Assembly (NCBI GenBank): GCA_043736395.1
Contig: JAYTCQ010000306.1
Location: 1 to 21,276 of the forward strand
Direction of reading: 5' to 3'
Source of the DNA: JAFDVL01 sp043736395
GTDB lineage: Bacteria > Acidobacteriota > Blastocatellia > RBC074
Length of the DNA stretch: 21,276 nucleotides
The notes below the pieces were generated by a model. That model was not told the DNA's origin. It was given only the letters and a program-made list of their open reading frames with translations, and made no database searches. Every line of letters starts with the position of its first letter. Position 1 is the stretch's first letter. Both the position numbers and the translations under genes were made by a program. Shown here one piece after another: positions 1 to 6,736 of the stretch.

Positions 1-67
1 CGTAGCTACGAAATTTTAGATGATGTAATGGCGCCCTTACTGCGTGCGGGCTTCTGCATGCTGGTCT

Positions 68-412
68 CTAATTCCGATCCTTACGATTGTGCTTCGCCCG
101 ATAAATATGGCGGCTTGCCTGATTTTGATCTTGATGAATATCCTTGCGTTCTGCGCCTGTGACTACGCCGTCAGCTTTTGCGTCACGAATATCATGATTG
201 ATTTCACGTTGCTCTTTTCCGAGTCTGACAGTTTCGCCTCTCGTTAATTCACCGGAGCGGACGCCTTGTCCGATGCGTTGTTGTTGTTCATGTTGTCTTT
301 TACGCGCGACGGGAACTTTATTTTTTAGCGGTCTCGGATGATTCGCCATAGCGGTAATGGTTAATCCAAAAAGAATGCCGAGCGTTGTCAAAATGGTAAA
401 TGTTTTTTTCAT
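68..412 (-). CDS. Small secreted basic protein of unknown function
   Basis: I do not recognise a named function. The start at 412 gives a clear Sec signal peptide (MKK, then a hydrophobic stretch ending ITAMA, likely cleaved before NHPRP), and an AAAGG ribosome site lies about 10 bases upstream. An in-frame start at 439 would add nine residues ahead of the signal peptide and is less likely. The mature part is about 90 residues, highly charged, with no cysteines and probably helical. It has a loosely repeated pattern: an RSGELTRGE segment and a DGVVTGAE segment, each followed by helices rich in R, Q and K, ending in SRHIYRAKHN. This resembles short exported 'hypothetical' proteins with paired (S/D)G-L/V-T-GE motifs seen in several Gram-negative phyla (family memory only). 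It lies downstream of the zinc-ribbon gene on the same strand, but with a 163-base gap and a possible weak terminator between them. Confidence 0.75.
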   Translation of the reverse strand: MKKTFTILTTLGILFGLTITAMANHPRPLKNKVPVARKRQHEQQQRIGQGVRSGELTRGETVRLGKEQREINHDIRDAKADGVVTGAERKDIHQDQNQASRHIYRAKHNRKDRN

Positions 413-544
413 AATTCTGTACCTTTCATTTGTAAACACACTTTTCCTGCATAGTAGAACTCACGCACTACCACATGTTCGGGAGCGAATTGAAAAGGGG
501 ATATTCTCAACGCTTGTTATGCAGGCTTAGAGAATCGGGAATTG

Positions 545-567
545 GAAAAAGTCGAAAATAATTTCGA
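545..567 (-). terminator. Weak AT-rich terminator-like hairpin
   Basis: On the minus strand a 6-bp stem (TCGAAA / TTTCGA, loop TTAT, plus positions 552-567) is followed by CTTTTTCC. It sits just past the stop of the zinc-ribbon gene and could end its transcript. The stem is weak. Confidence 0.35.
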
Positions 568-575
568 AAAATTTT

Positions 576-1001
576 TCACCGCAACGAACGCTTGCCTTCG
601 TGCTGAAAACATCGCATTCCGGCTACGTCTACGCGATGCTTGCATGGAGTTCCTTTTTTAGTTCGGGCGCCGCACAAAAAATTTCCTTTTGGGATATAAG
701 CCGCTGGCTTCAATTGAGCCGTCGCATCAAGCGCGGAAACTATTCCACTGAGATTTGCTTGCGCGATAGCCGGAGCGGATTGATTGACCACAACTTCGCG
801 AATTGTTTCGCGTCGTCCGTAGTTGAAAAGCGTTCCCAACCCTAATCCAACTATGGCAAAAGCAAGCGGCAGCCAATCCCATTTACGTCCCAATTTTTCG
901 GCACAATGCTCGCAAAAATAACGATGCTGCCACCAACGACGTTGCTCGTTTTGGTTGCCGCATTCAGGGCAAAAATTTGACTGGTAGAAAATGATAGGCA
1001 T
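576..1001 (-). CDS. Membrane-anchored zinc-ribbon protein
   Basis: A 141-residue protein with three visible parts. The N-terminal zinc ribbon has CPECG at about residues 11-15 and CEHC at about 30-33. One transmembrane segment follows (WLPLAFAIVGLGLGTLF, about residues 43-59). The C-terminal module is a second cysteine/histidine cluster, CGARTKKGTPC...RCFQH (about residues 109-133), matching the short 'CGAxTKxGxPC...RCxxH' module often attached to unrelated bacterial proteins (I think DUF5763, from memory). Two metal-binding ends joined by a membrane helix suggest a structural or adaptor role. No catalytic motif is visible. The ATG at 1001 opens directly into the zinc ribbon, so the start is plausible, although the ribosome site is poor. 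Confidence 0.75.
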   Translation of the reverse strand: MPIIFYQSNFCPECGNQNEQRRWWQHRYFCEHCAEKLGRKWDWLPLAFAIVGLGLGTLFNYGRRETIREVVVNQSAPAIAQANLSGIVSALDATAQLKPAAYIPKGNFLCGARTKKGTPCKHRVDVAGMRCFQHEGKRSLR

Positions 1002-1112
1002 ACTTTTTCAGTTGTAATTAGTTTCGGTACTGCTGAAGCGAATACCCAGTATTCAATCACATCTCAATCGTTTTGCCAAAAGGAGTCCACTCGAAATAAT
1101 TTTTTTCTCGTT

Positions 1113-1190
1113 CCACGAAGGACACGAAGTCACACGAAGAAATACCAAAAAGGAATAGCTGTTCTTCGTGCAACTTCGTGTCCTTCGTGG
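1113..1190. repeat. Long imperfect hairpin of CACGAAG repeats
   Basis: Two 29-base arms, 1113-1141 and 1162-1190, are inverted copies matching at 27 of 29 positions, with a 20-base loop. Each arm holds the heptamer CACGAAG (or its complement CTTCGTG) three times. The right arm ends 13 bases before the cupin ATG at 1204, so the element may lie in that gene's leader. Closely similar CCACGAAGGACACGAAG repeats are scattered in other bacterial genomes (recollection, not a search). Confidence 0.85.
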
Positions 1191-1203
1191 ATAATGTTTT
1201 CCG

Positions 1204-1545
1204 ATGGATATTCAACTTTTCTCAATCAAACAAAAACGCGACGAAATCACGCAGGCTTATTCGCCCATCAACCTTGCAATGGTGGATGATTTCGCGATTC
1301 GTCTGGTGAAATTTCAAGGTGAATTTGAACGTTGGCACGCGCACGAAAACGAAGACGAATCGTTTCTCGTTCTCGAAGGAGAAATTCTTTTTCAAACGGA
1401 GAAGGGCGATTTTTTATTGAAAGCTGGCGAAGGCATCGTGATTCCGAAAGGCTTGCAACATTGTCCAAAAGCGAGTGAATCTGGCGCAATGCCGTTAGCG
1501 ATTATTATCGAACGTGCGGAGACAAAACGATTAGGCGATGGCTGA
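1204..1545 (+). CDS. Small single-domain cupin protein
   Basis: A 113-residue protein with both conserved cupin motifs. Motif 1 is G..E..WHAHENEDESFLVLEG, supplying His45, His47 and Glu52 as metal ligands. Motif 2 is GEGIVIPKGLQH with His86. The spacing and length are those of a minimal six-stranded cupin barrel, so it probably binds one divalent metal in the cytoplasm; no signal peptide is present. The substrate cannot be read from sequence, since cupins of this size include isomerases, dioxygenases and sugar-binding proteins. No Shine-Dalgarno is obvious. The large hairpin at 1113-1190 sits immediately upstream and may affect expression. Confidence 0.85.
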   Translation: MDIQLFSIKQKRDEITQAYSPINLAMVDDFAIRLVKFQGEFERWHAHENEDESFLVLEGEILFQTEKGDFLLKAGEGIVIPKGLQHCPKASESGAMPLAIIIERAETKRLGDG

Positions 1546-1642
1546 GCAAAAATAATTTTCCCGCACAAGACACGATAGAAAAACTCGACTACAATCAACA
1601 CGCACAAATAGTGCAATTCTTGATTTATCGAAATAACCTTTT

Positions 1643-1647
1643 GGAGG
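1643..1647 (+). promoter_or_regulatory. Strong ribosome binding site of the selenoprotein gene
   Basis: GGAGG lies 7 bases before the ATG at 1655. It is one of the best Shine-Dalgarno sites in the window, which argues that this TGA-containing gene is maintained and translated. Confidence 0.8.
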
Positions 1648-1654
1648 AAAAACC

Positions 1655-2251
1655 ATGATACGAAAAATATTCGGCTTGGTTGCCGTGTTGACTCTGTTGA
1701 CGGTCACAGCGTTTAGTCAGGCGCAACCCGCTCAACCCGCACAACCTGCTGCCAAACCGCCCGCAGTCAAAACGCATTTGAAAGTCGGCGACAAAGCTCC
1801 TGACTTCATGCTTGTTGGAGTAGATGGAAAAAATGTTCAGCTCAAAAAGCTCAAGGGTAAAACCAACGTCGTGTTGGCGTTTTATCCCAAAGCTTTCTCA
1901 GGTGGCTGAACGAAGGAAATGAAGGCATATCAGGCTGATATTGCCAAATTTGAAGAATCCGGCGCAAAGGTTTACGGCATCAGTACCGATCCTATTGACG
2001 TCAACACCAAATTCCACAAAGAACTCGGCTTAACCTTTCCGTTGCTCAGCGACCCTGAATATAAAGCGTCGAAGAGCTACGGCATCTACAACGAAGTTAA
2101 CGAGAAATTGAAAATTGCGATGCGCGCAACATTTGTCATTGATAAAAAAGGCGTCATCACCTACATCGAAGAAGGTGGCGCAGCCATCAGTACCGACGGC
2201 GCAGTCAAAGCTTGCAGCGTATTTGCGGGCATTATGAAGAAGAAAAGCTAA
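1655..2251 (+). CDS. Exported peroxiredoxin, probable selenoprotein (TGA = Sec85)
   Basis: AhpC/TSA-type peroxiredoxin of 198 residues if the in-frame TGA at 1907-1909 is read as selenocysteine. It should reduce hydroperoxides outside the cytoplasm: residues 1-23 are a Sec signal peptide (…TAFSQAQ), followed by an Ala/Pro/Gln-rich linker and a thioredoxin-fold domain from about residue 42 (KVGDKAPDF, VVLAFYPKAF). The TGA falls exactly on the peroxidatic position: P-K-A-F-S-G-G-[TGA]-T-K-E matches the family motif PxxxT/SxxC, whose usual form is GGCTKE or PGCTKE. The frame continues past it with 113 residues of normal peroxiredoxin sequence (VYGISTDP, FPLLSDPE, RATFVIDKKGVI). The only cysteine is Cys187 near the C-terminus, a possible resolving residue. 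A SECIS-like hairpin follows the TGA. The alternative is a nonsense mutation, but decay is absent on both sides. Automated callers would split it into 1655-1909 and 1919-2251. Confidence 0.85.
1922..1947 (+). promoter_or_regulatory. Bacterial SECIS-like hairpin
   Basis: Bases 1924-1932 (GGCATATCA) pair with 1936-1945 (TGATATTGCC), leaving one unpaired T in the 3' arm: 9 base pairs with the tight apical loop GGC (1933-1935). There are 23 bases between the TGA and the loop. In the published bacterial SECIS model the loop lies about 16-37 bases after the UGA and has a G in its first two positions. Both conditions hold. The hairpin is inside the coding sequence, as expected for bacteria. Confidence 0.75.
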
Positions 2252-2260
2252 ACAGCAAGC

Positions 2261-2305
2261 AGTCTGTAGAGTCTGTTAAGTCCATAGAGTCTTTGGAGTC
2301 CGAAG
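2261..2305 (+). repeat. Five tandem 9-base AGTC repeats
   Basis: AGTCTGTAG, AGTCTGTTA, AGTCCATAG, AGTCTTTGG and AGTCCGAAG follow one another without gaps, directly after the peroxiredoxin stop. The first four bases are constant and the rest vary around TNTAG/CCATAG. Confidence 0.8.
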
Positions 2306-2323
2306 ATTTTATGGACTTTTTCA
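2278..2323 (+). terminator. Intrinsic terminator-like hairpin built from the AGTC repeats
   Basis: Bases 2278-2293 pair with 2303-2318 over 16 positions (14 Watson-Crick and two G-U), with a 9-base loop, followed by a T-rich run. It would end the selenoprotein transcript 26 bases past its stop codon. Confidence 0.6.
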
Positions 2324-2407
2324 TTTTCATTCGCACTGCGGATAGCCACATTCGGTAACGTAGATTGCACTCCTGACAAAAATTTGAAGTCGTTATATTT
2401 TGCGAGT

Positions 2408-3358
2408 ATGAAAGCTTTACTGATTCTCATTTTTCTTTCTGTTATATTTTTGTCAGTTAATTGTTCGAGAAATGTATCCAAAAAAACTCAGGAAAAAACC
2501 GAATCCACTGATCCAGTTCTGAATAATTTTGTTAGTTCAGAATCTGAGCAAAAGGTTTCAAAAGTTGAAGAGACTATTTCGTCGGAAAAAATTGTTCCTC
2601 TTTCTCAGTCTTATCTAAACGCAGGATTAACTCGTTACGAGGGCTATGAAATCAGCAAGACTTACGATGAAAAGAAAAAGGAATTTGGATTAATTGTGAA
2701 AAAGAATGGGAAGAAATTTCTCTCGTATCAATTAGAGCAAGTACTGTCTTCTCAAGACTTTGATGTAGCTCTTTTTCCGTTTCTTTTTAAAAAGCCAAAG
2801 CAGCTTGTTAGCATGGAATATTCAGGCGGAGGACACTGCTGCTGGGGGTACAAAATTTACGAGCTATCTCCTAAATTCAGGAAGATTTTTGACGGTGATA
2901 AATATGGTATGGATTGGATTGGCTATGAATTACATCCAATTGATATTGACGGAGATGGAACGTACGAATTTACACAATCCGTAATAGCCTTTGATTATTT
3001 TCGTGTTTCGCATGCCAGCTCAGTATTTCCGAGAGTTGTCTTTGCATACAACAAGGCACACGGTAAATACATTCCAGCAAATCGCCGCTTCTCAAAATAC
3101 TTGCTCCGCAATATGTCTCGATACTTGAAAGATGCGCAAGAAAAGAATCTTTCCTTTGTGGAAGATCAAGAGCACTTTTCACGAGAAGATTATGTGCAGT
3201 CTATTTCACAGGTGATTATGGATTATATTTACGCAGGGGAACGGGAAAAGGGTTTCGAATATTTTGAGAAGAATTACAAAATGTCTGACAAAGATGAATT
3301 CCGTAAAGAATTGAAAAAAACGTTACGGAAAGACCCTATTTATCAATCAATTTATTGA
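2408..3358 (+). CDS. Probable lipoprotein of unknown function
   Basis: A 316-residue protein from the ATG at 2408; a TTG at 2384 would add eight residues but delays the signal sequence. The N-terminus (MKALLILIFLSVIFLSVNC) is a lipoprotein signal with Cys19 as the likely lipidated residue. Asn at -1 is not the usual Gly/Ala/Ser, so lipidation is probable rather than sure. A Ser/Thr/Glu/Lys-rich linker runs to about residue 70. The folded domain includes SGGGHCCWGYKIYEL with adjacent cysteines and DIDGDGTYEF, an acidic calcium-type loop like those in VCBS/FG-GAP repeats. The last 80 residues look helical (YIYAGEREKGFEYFEKNY). I recognise no named family. It stands alone: a terminator-like hairpin precedes it and the next gene is convergent with only 3 bases between the stops. 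Confidence 0.8.
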   Translation: MKALLILIFLSVIFLSVNCSRNVSKKTQEKTESTDPVLNNFVSSESEQKVSKVEETISSEKIVPLSQSYLNAGLTRYEGYEISKTYDEKKKEFGLIVKKNGKKFLSYQLEQVLSSQDFDVALFPFLFKKPKQLVSMEYSGGGHCCWGYKIYELSPKFRKIFDGDKYGMDWIGYELHPIDIDGDGTYEFTQSVIAFDYFRVSHASSVFPRVVFAYNKAHGKYIPANRRFSKYLLRNMSRYLKDAQEKNLSFVEDQEHFSREDYVQSISQVIMDYIYAGEREKGFEYFEKNYKMSDKDEFRKELKKTLRKDPIYQSIY

Positions 3359-3361
3359 AGC

Positions 3362-4399
3362 TCAGTCAAATAAATTTTGCTGCGCGGTTGGTCTCCGAAA
3401 TGTTGTTTCATTGTTCTCAATCGAATCCCACCGATTCACATCATCCTGTTTATTCATCCCCAATTTTTCGCAGTGCAACTTGAAGACTTGTTTGATCATC
3501 TCCCAATGATTTCCTGAGCCGCGCATGCGATCTCCGAATTCTGAGGAATTTAATTTTCCATCGCGGATTTCACGAATGCGCTTCAGGATTTTTGGAGCGC
3601 GATCCGGCATCTCCTGCTCAAGTTTTTCTACAAAGTACGGCGCGACGCTGCCAGGTAATCGCAGCATGGAGAAAAATGCTTTTCTGGCTCCGGCTTCGTG
3701 AGCGCGTTTCAGCAATTCGGGAATGTGCGATTCGTTCAAACCGGGAATGATCGGGGCGATGCCGAGACCAACTTCAATCCCTGCTTCGGCTAAATCTTTC
3801 ATCGCTGAAAATCGTGCATCGGGAAACGGTGCGAACGGTTCCAACGCTTTTGAAGTTTTTGTATCCGCGAATGGAATCGTGAAAAAAACTTCGACTTTGG
3901 CTTCACGCGAAAGAGCCGCGAGCAAATCTTTATCGCGGCGAACCAACGCCGATTTCGTAATAATTCCCACGGGATTGCGAAACTCTAAACAGACTTCGAG
4001 ACATTGGCGCGTGAGCTGGTACGTTGCTTCCTGTGGAATGTACGGGTCAGAAGTGAACGAAAAAATTAACGTTTCGCCCTTCCAACTTTTCTTCATGAAT
4101 TCGGCGCGTAAGATTTTAGGCGCATTCACTTTCGCGACGATTTTACGTTCGAAATCCGTACCCGCGCCCCAACCTAAAAATTCATGTTTCGGACGCGAAA
4201 AACAGTACGTGCAAGCGTGCGGACAACCACGATAACAATTCACTGAATAATCAAACGGAATGTCAGGGCTATTGTTTTTATTGATGACGGAGCGCGTCTC
4301 GGTTTCTTCAAAAATTTCCAGCTTGGCTTCGGGCGGTTCGCCGATCCATTCGACGGTGTCGGTTAAATATGGATTTGGTGGATTGTTGACGTAGCGCAT
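3362..4399 (-). CDS. Radical SAM protein, SplB-like (PA0069/Rv2578c type)
   Basis: A 345-residue cytoplasmic iron-sulfur enzyme. The [4Fe-4S] motif CxxxCxxC is Cys59, Cys63 and Cys66 in YRGCPHACTYCFSRP. It is followed by HEFLGWGAGTDFERKIVAK and by ETLIFSFTSDPYIPQE, typical of the PA0069/Rv2578c group related to spore photoproduct lyase. The downstream half (RRDKDLL, FFTIPFADTKTSKALEPFAP, GLGIAPIIPGLNES) completes the radical SAM barrel. Length and motif order are normal for the group. Members are often annotated as DNA-repair-like, but to my knowledge the reaction is not established, so no symbol is given. The start MRYVNNPPNPYL is the only sensible one. It is divergent from the sigma factor at 4478, with short TCAGTGG repeats between. 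Confidence 0.88.
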   Translation of the reverse strand: MRYVNNPPNPYLTDTVEWIGEPPEAKLEIFEETETRSVINKNNSPDIPFDYSVNCYRGCPHACTYCFSRPKHEFLGWGAGTDFERKIVAKVNAPKILRAEFMKKSWKGETLIFSFTSDPYIPQEATYQLTRQCLEVCLEFRNPVGIITKSALVRRDKDLLAALSREAKVEVFFTIPFADTKTSKALEPFAPFPDARFSAMKDLAEAGIEVGLGIAPIIPGLNESHIPELLKRAHEAGARKAFFSMLRLPGSVAPYFVEKLEQEMPDRAPKILKRIREIRDGKLNSSEFGDRMRGSGNHWEMIKQVFKLHCEKLGMNKQDDVNRWDSIENNETTFRRPTAQQNLFD

Positions 4400-4401
4400 A
4401 A

Positions 4402-4430
4402 GTCAGTGGTCAGTGGTTGATGTCAGTGGT
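4402..4430 (+). repeat. TCAGTGG heptamer repeats
   Basis: Three copies of TCAGTGG (4403-4409, 4410-4416, 4423-4429), the first two directly adjacent. They fill much of the 78-base divergent space between the radical SAM gene and the sigma factor gene, so they overlap where the promoters should be. Confidence 0.75.
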
Positions 4431-4477
4431 AAACTTTAGCACGTTTTGAGAATGCTAACGAGTGTCCTTTTGTCCCA

Positions 4478-5386
4478 ATGAGTAACGCAGATTTTGCATC
4501 ACAATTCGTTCAGCAAATCGCCGCTTTGTGGAGGGTCGCTTCGCCGCGTTACAACGTCACCGAAGAAATTTTTTCAGCGCGTGTGCAAAGCTGCATAAAA
4601 AAATATGCGGCGGAATTAAGTCAAAAAGAAACAGCAGAATTCATCGCACAACTGAAAGCGTCAGACCTGTGTTTAGCCCTCGCGTGTGAGAGCGGATACG
4701 ATCCGGCATGGCGGGATTTTGAAACAATCCATCGCTCAATGATGATGGGCGCGGCGCGTACTTTGACGAAGGATTCTGAAAAAGCCGAAGACCTGACGCA
4801 AACAGTGTACGGCGATCTTTTTGGCGTCCGCGAAACAGGCGAACAGCGTCCGGGAAAATTCGCTCATTATTCAGGACGCGGCTCATTAGGCGGATGGCTG
4901 CGAGCATTAATTTATCAAACGTTCATTGATCGTACGCGGCAGACTTCCAGGTTTGAGCAGGTCGAGGAAACGCAGGAATTTGAACGGTTGGCGAACAGTT
5001 CTTCAATTAAAATTAAACTTGCCCAACCTGACGAAGCTCTCGAAGCGCGCGAAACGGATCGCTTGCGAAAAGCGACAGAAAAAGCGATGGCGCAGTCGCT
5101 CGCAACGCTTGAAACACGAGATCGTTTGCTGTTGAGTTATTATTATTTCGATGAATTAACGCTCAAGGAAATCGGCGTTTTGATGAATGCGCACGAGGCT
5201 ACGATGAGCCGTTGGCTGGTCAAAGCGCAGCAGCTTGTCCGCAAAAAAACAGAAGAATTTTTGCGGCAGCAGGGAATTGGCAGCGCGGAAATTAATGAAT
5301 GTTTGGGTTTAGCGGCGCGGTCGGAAATTGATGTCCGACAAATCATTAGCGAATCGAAAGGCGCGGCAACGGAACGCGCTCCATAA
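4478..5386 (+). CDS. ECF-type RNA polymerase sigma factor
   Basis: A 302-residue sigma-70 family protein, longer than the usual ~200 of ECF sigma factors because of an N-terminal extension of about 75 residues. Region 2 runs from about residue 80 (FETIHRSMMMGAARTLTKDSEKAEDLTQTVYGDLF), containing the helix that contacts core polymerase and the -10 element. Next come GRGSLGGWLRALIYQTFIDRTR and a variable linker. Region 4 is about residues 208-260 (LETRDRLLLSYYYFDELTLKEIGVLMNAHEATMSRWLVKAQQLVRKK), a helix-turn-helix for the -35 element. A ~40-residue tail follows. The next gene encodes a zinc-binding membrane anti-sigma factor, so this protein is probably held inactive at the membrane until a signal arrives. 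ATG chosen; no strong Shine-Dalgarno is visible. Confidence 0.9.
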   Translation: MSNADFASQFVQQIAALWRVASPRYNVTEEIFSARVQSCIKKYAAELSQKETAEFIAQLKASDLCLALACESGYDPAWRDFETIHRSMMMGAARTLTKDSEKAEDLTQTVYGDLFGVRETGEQRPGKFAHYSGRGSLGGWLRALIYQTFIDRTRQTSRFEQVEETQEFERLANSSSIKIKLAQPDEALEARETDRLRKATEKAMAQSLATLETRDRLLLSYYYFDELTLKEIGVLMNAHEATMSRWLVKAQQLVRKKTEEFLRQQGIGSAEINECLGLAARSEIDVRQIISESKGAATERAP

Positions 5387-5430
5387 ATTTTGCGCAAGTT
5401 TTGTGAGATGATTCGTTCAATCAATGGCAC

Positions 5431-5503
5431 TGGCAGAAGCCCGACCGTTAGGAAGGGCAGATGTCCAAGGAAAATGCCCTTGTTAACACGCGGGCTACTG
5501 CCA
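5431..5503. repeat. REP-like double-stem hairpin
   Basis: The outer arms 5431-5443 and 5491-5503 pair at 12 of 13 positions. The inner arms 5447-5459 (GTTAGGAAGGGCA) and 5475-5487 (TGCCCTTGTTAAC) pair at 11 of 13. Two symmetric 3-base internal loops separate the stems and the apical loop is 15 bases. It lies between the sigma and anti-sigma genes. It stays open in the anti-sigma frame, which is why a naive start for that gene would be placed too far upstream. Confidence 0.85.
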
Positions 5504-5524
5504 CAATTCATAGTTGAAATTATA

Positions 5525-6736
5525 GTGAATACGAATAGTAACAATTTGGAACCGGAATTTGACACGCGGCTGAAAGCTCACATCAAAATGCAAGGCACTA
5601 CAACGGTGTGCGAAGGCTTCGATTTTGATACGGCCAGCGCGTATCTCGAACACACGCTCCAGTCAACAGCGAGTACGTTGTATGAAGAGCATTTAGTGGC
5701 CTGTGCTGCGTGTCGAAATCAAGTCGTAGAGCTGTCACGACTGATGCCCGCAGAAAATGTTGTGGCTCCGACTATTGCTCCCGTCCGCACGAAATGGAGC
5801 GAGTGGTTCTCGGGATGGAAGCTTGGAATGCTAGCGGGACTTGGAACGGCTACGGCTGCGATTTTGCTCTTCACGATGGTGACTATTCAACGAGAGAATA
5901 CGACACAGACAGTTGGACTATCGAAAGAAGTATCCGCCCCTGCAAGTGCTGAATCAGTAGCAAATGATTCCTTAACTGAGATGAAAGAAACGGCAAAACG
6001 GGACGCCGCTAAAGGTGCAAATCCAGCACCGTCCACTTTCGTATTATCAGCGACTCCGGCGCAAGGTGCTGCTGCAAAATCTGCTGTTCCGGTAACGGAA
6101 GAAGCAAAAAAATCTATCCAAGTTGATGGAGTTTCGAGGGATAAAGCGCCGCAAAGTCCTCCAGCCCCGGTGGCAGACACTTCAGTCGCAGTCACGGCAG
6201 AAAGTAAAGATGTTGTCATACCGCAAGGTCAGTTACAACGAAGCGAGTGGCTTCAGCGAGCGCTGCCGACACCTACGCCGCACGGGCCATCAGCTAATCA
6301 GAATCAGATGCAAAACGTTCAGATGAGTCCAGGAATTGTTTCCGCACCTAAGCCAATGGTTAAAGCTGCTGAATCGCTTGCAAAATCTGAAGAACGTCAA
6401 GCTGAGAAGGTAAAAGAAAGAGCAAAATTTGCTGATGCTGAAAAGGCCGAACGTGACGATAAATCAGACAAACTCGCAGCACCTGCTGCGGCTGGCGCAA
6501 GTGTCGGGCGAGCTGCAAAATCCGCTCCGCTAAAAAATGTTGCGGGGAAAATTTTTCGTTTTGAAAATAACAGATGGGTAGATACGCAGCTAACGTCTGG
6601 AATGCCTGAAATCAGGCTTAAGCGTAACAGTGATGAATACAAAAAAGTGCTGAAAGATACGCCTGAACTGAAAGCCTATTTTGATTTGAAAATGGTGACA
6701 GTGGTTTGGCAAGGCAAAGCGTATCGCGTTGAATAA
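5525..6736 (+). CDS. Membrane-bound zinc-binding anti-sigma factor
   Basis: Partner of the upstream sigma factor, 403 residues from the GTG at 5525. The frame is open back to a TTG at 5390, but those 45 residues are coded by the REP-like hairpin, so I prefer GTG; the ribosome site is weak either way. The N-terminus has the zinc anti-sigma signature HxxxCxxC as His56, Cys60 and Cys63 (EEHLVACAACR), preceded by FDFDTASAYLEHTL. A single membrane helix spans about residues 96-117 (LGMLAGLGTATAAILLFTMV). A long, low-complexity Ala/Lys/Pro/Glu region follows outside the cytoplasm. The last 65 residues form a compact domain (GKIFRFENNRWVDTQ … LKAYFDLKMVTVVWQGKAYRVE) of a type I have seen at the end of other exported acidobacterial proteins. 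The layout is typical for sensing an envelope signal and releasing the sigma factor. Confidence 0.85.
   Translation: MNTNSNNLEPEFDTRLKAHIKMQGTTTVCEGFDFDTASAYLEHTLQSTASTLYEEHLVACAACRNQVVELSRLMPAENVVAPTIAPVRTKWSEWFSGWKLGMLAGLGTATAAILLFTMVTIQRENTTQTVGLSKEVSAPASAESVANDSLTEMKETAKRDAAKGANPAPSTFVLSATPAQGAAAKSAVPVTEEAKKSIQVDGVSRDKAPQSPPAPVADTSVAVTAESKDVVIPQGQLQRSEWLQRALPTPTPHGPSANQNQMQNVQMSPGIVSAPKPMVKAAESLAKSEERQAEKVKERAKFADAEKAERDDKSDKLAAPAAAGASVGRAAKSAPLKNVAGKIFRFENNRWVDTQLTSGMPEIRLKRNSDEYKKVLKDTPELKAYFDLKMVTVVWQGKAYRVE

Noticed and set aside
1..163. Open plus-strand frame from the window edge ending in a stop near 163.
   Set aside because: Most of it is antisense to the small secreted protein gene, and the first 67 bases alone are too short to judge. 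The palindrome CGTAGCTACG at 1-10 is cut by the window edge and not interpretable.
1113..1190. CRISPR-like repeat because of repeated CACGAAG units.
   Set aside because: The units are 7 bases and inverted across the loop, with no regular unique spacers and no cas genes.
1655..2251. Peroxiredoxin read as a nonsense-mutated pseudogene or two separate short genes.
   Set aside because: Only one stop, exactly at the catalytic residue, with intact flanks and a well-placed hairpin. The second half has no ribosome site and no N-terminus of its own. I keep the pseudogene as the fallback if Sec genes are absent from the genome.
2248..2481. Minus-strand 77-codon ORF across the AGTC repeats.
   Set aside because: It is coded largely by the tandem repeat and overlaps the lipoprotein signal sequence of the plus gene.
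3723..4235. 170-codon plus-strand ORF opposite the radical SAM gene.
   Set aside because: Antisense shadow of a gene with a clear CxxxCxxC motif.
5390..5524. N-terminal extension of the anti-sigma factor from a TTG.
   Set aside because: The residues are coded by the REP-like hairpin and the sequence is unlike a zinc anti-sigma N-terminus.
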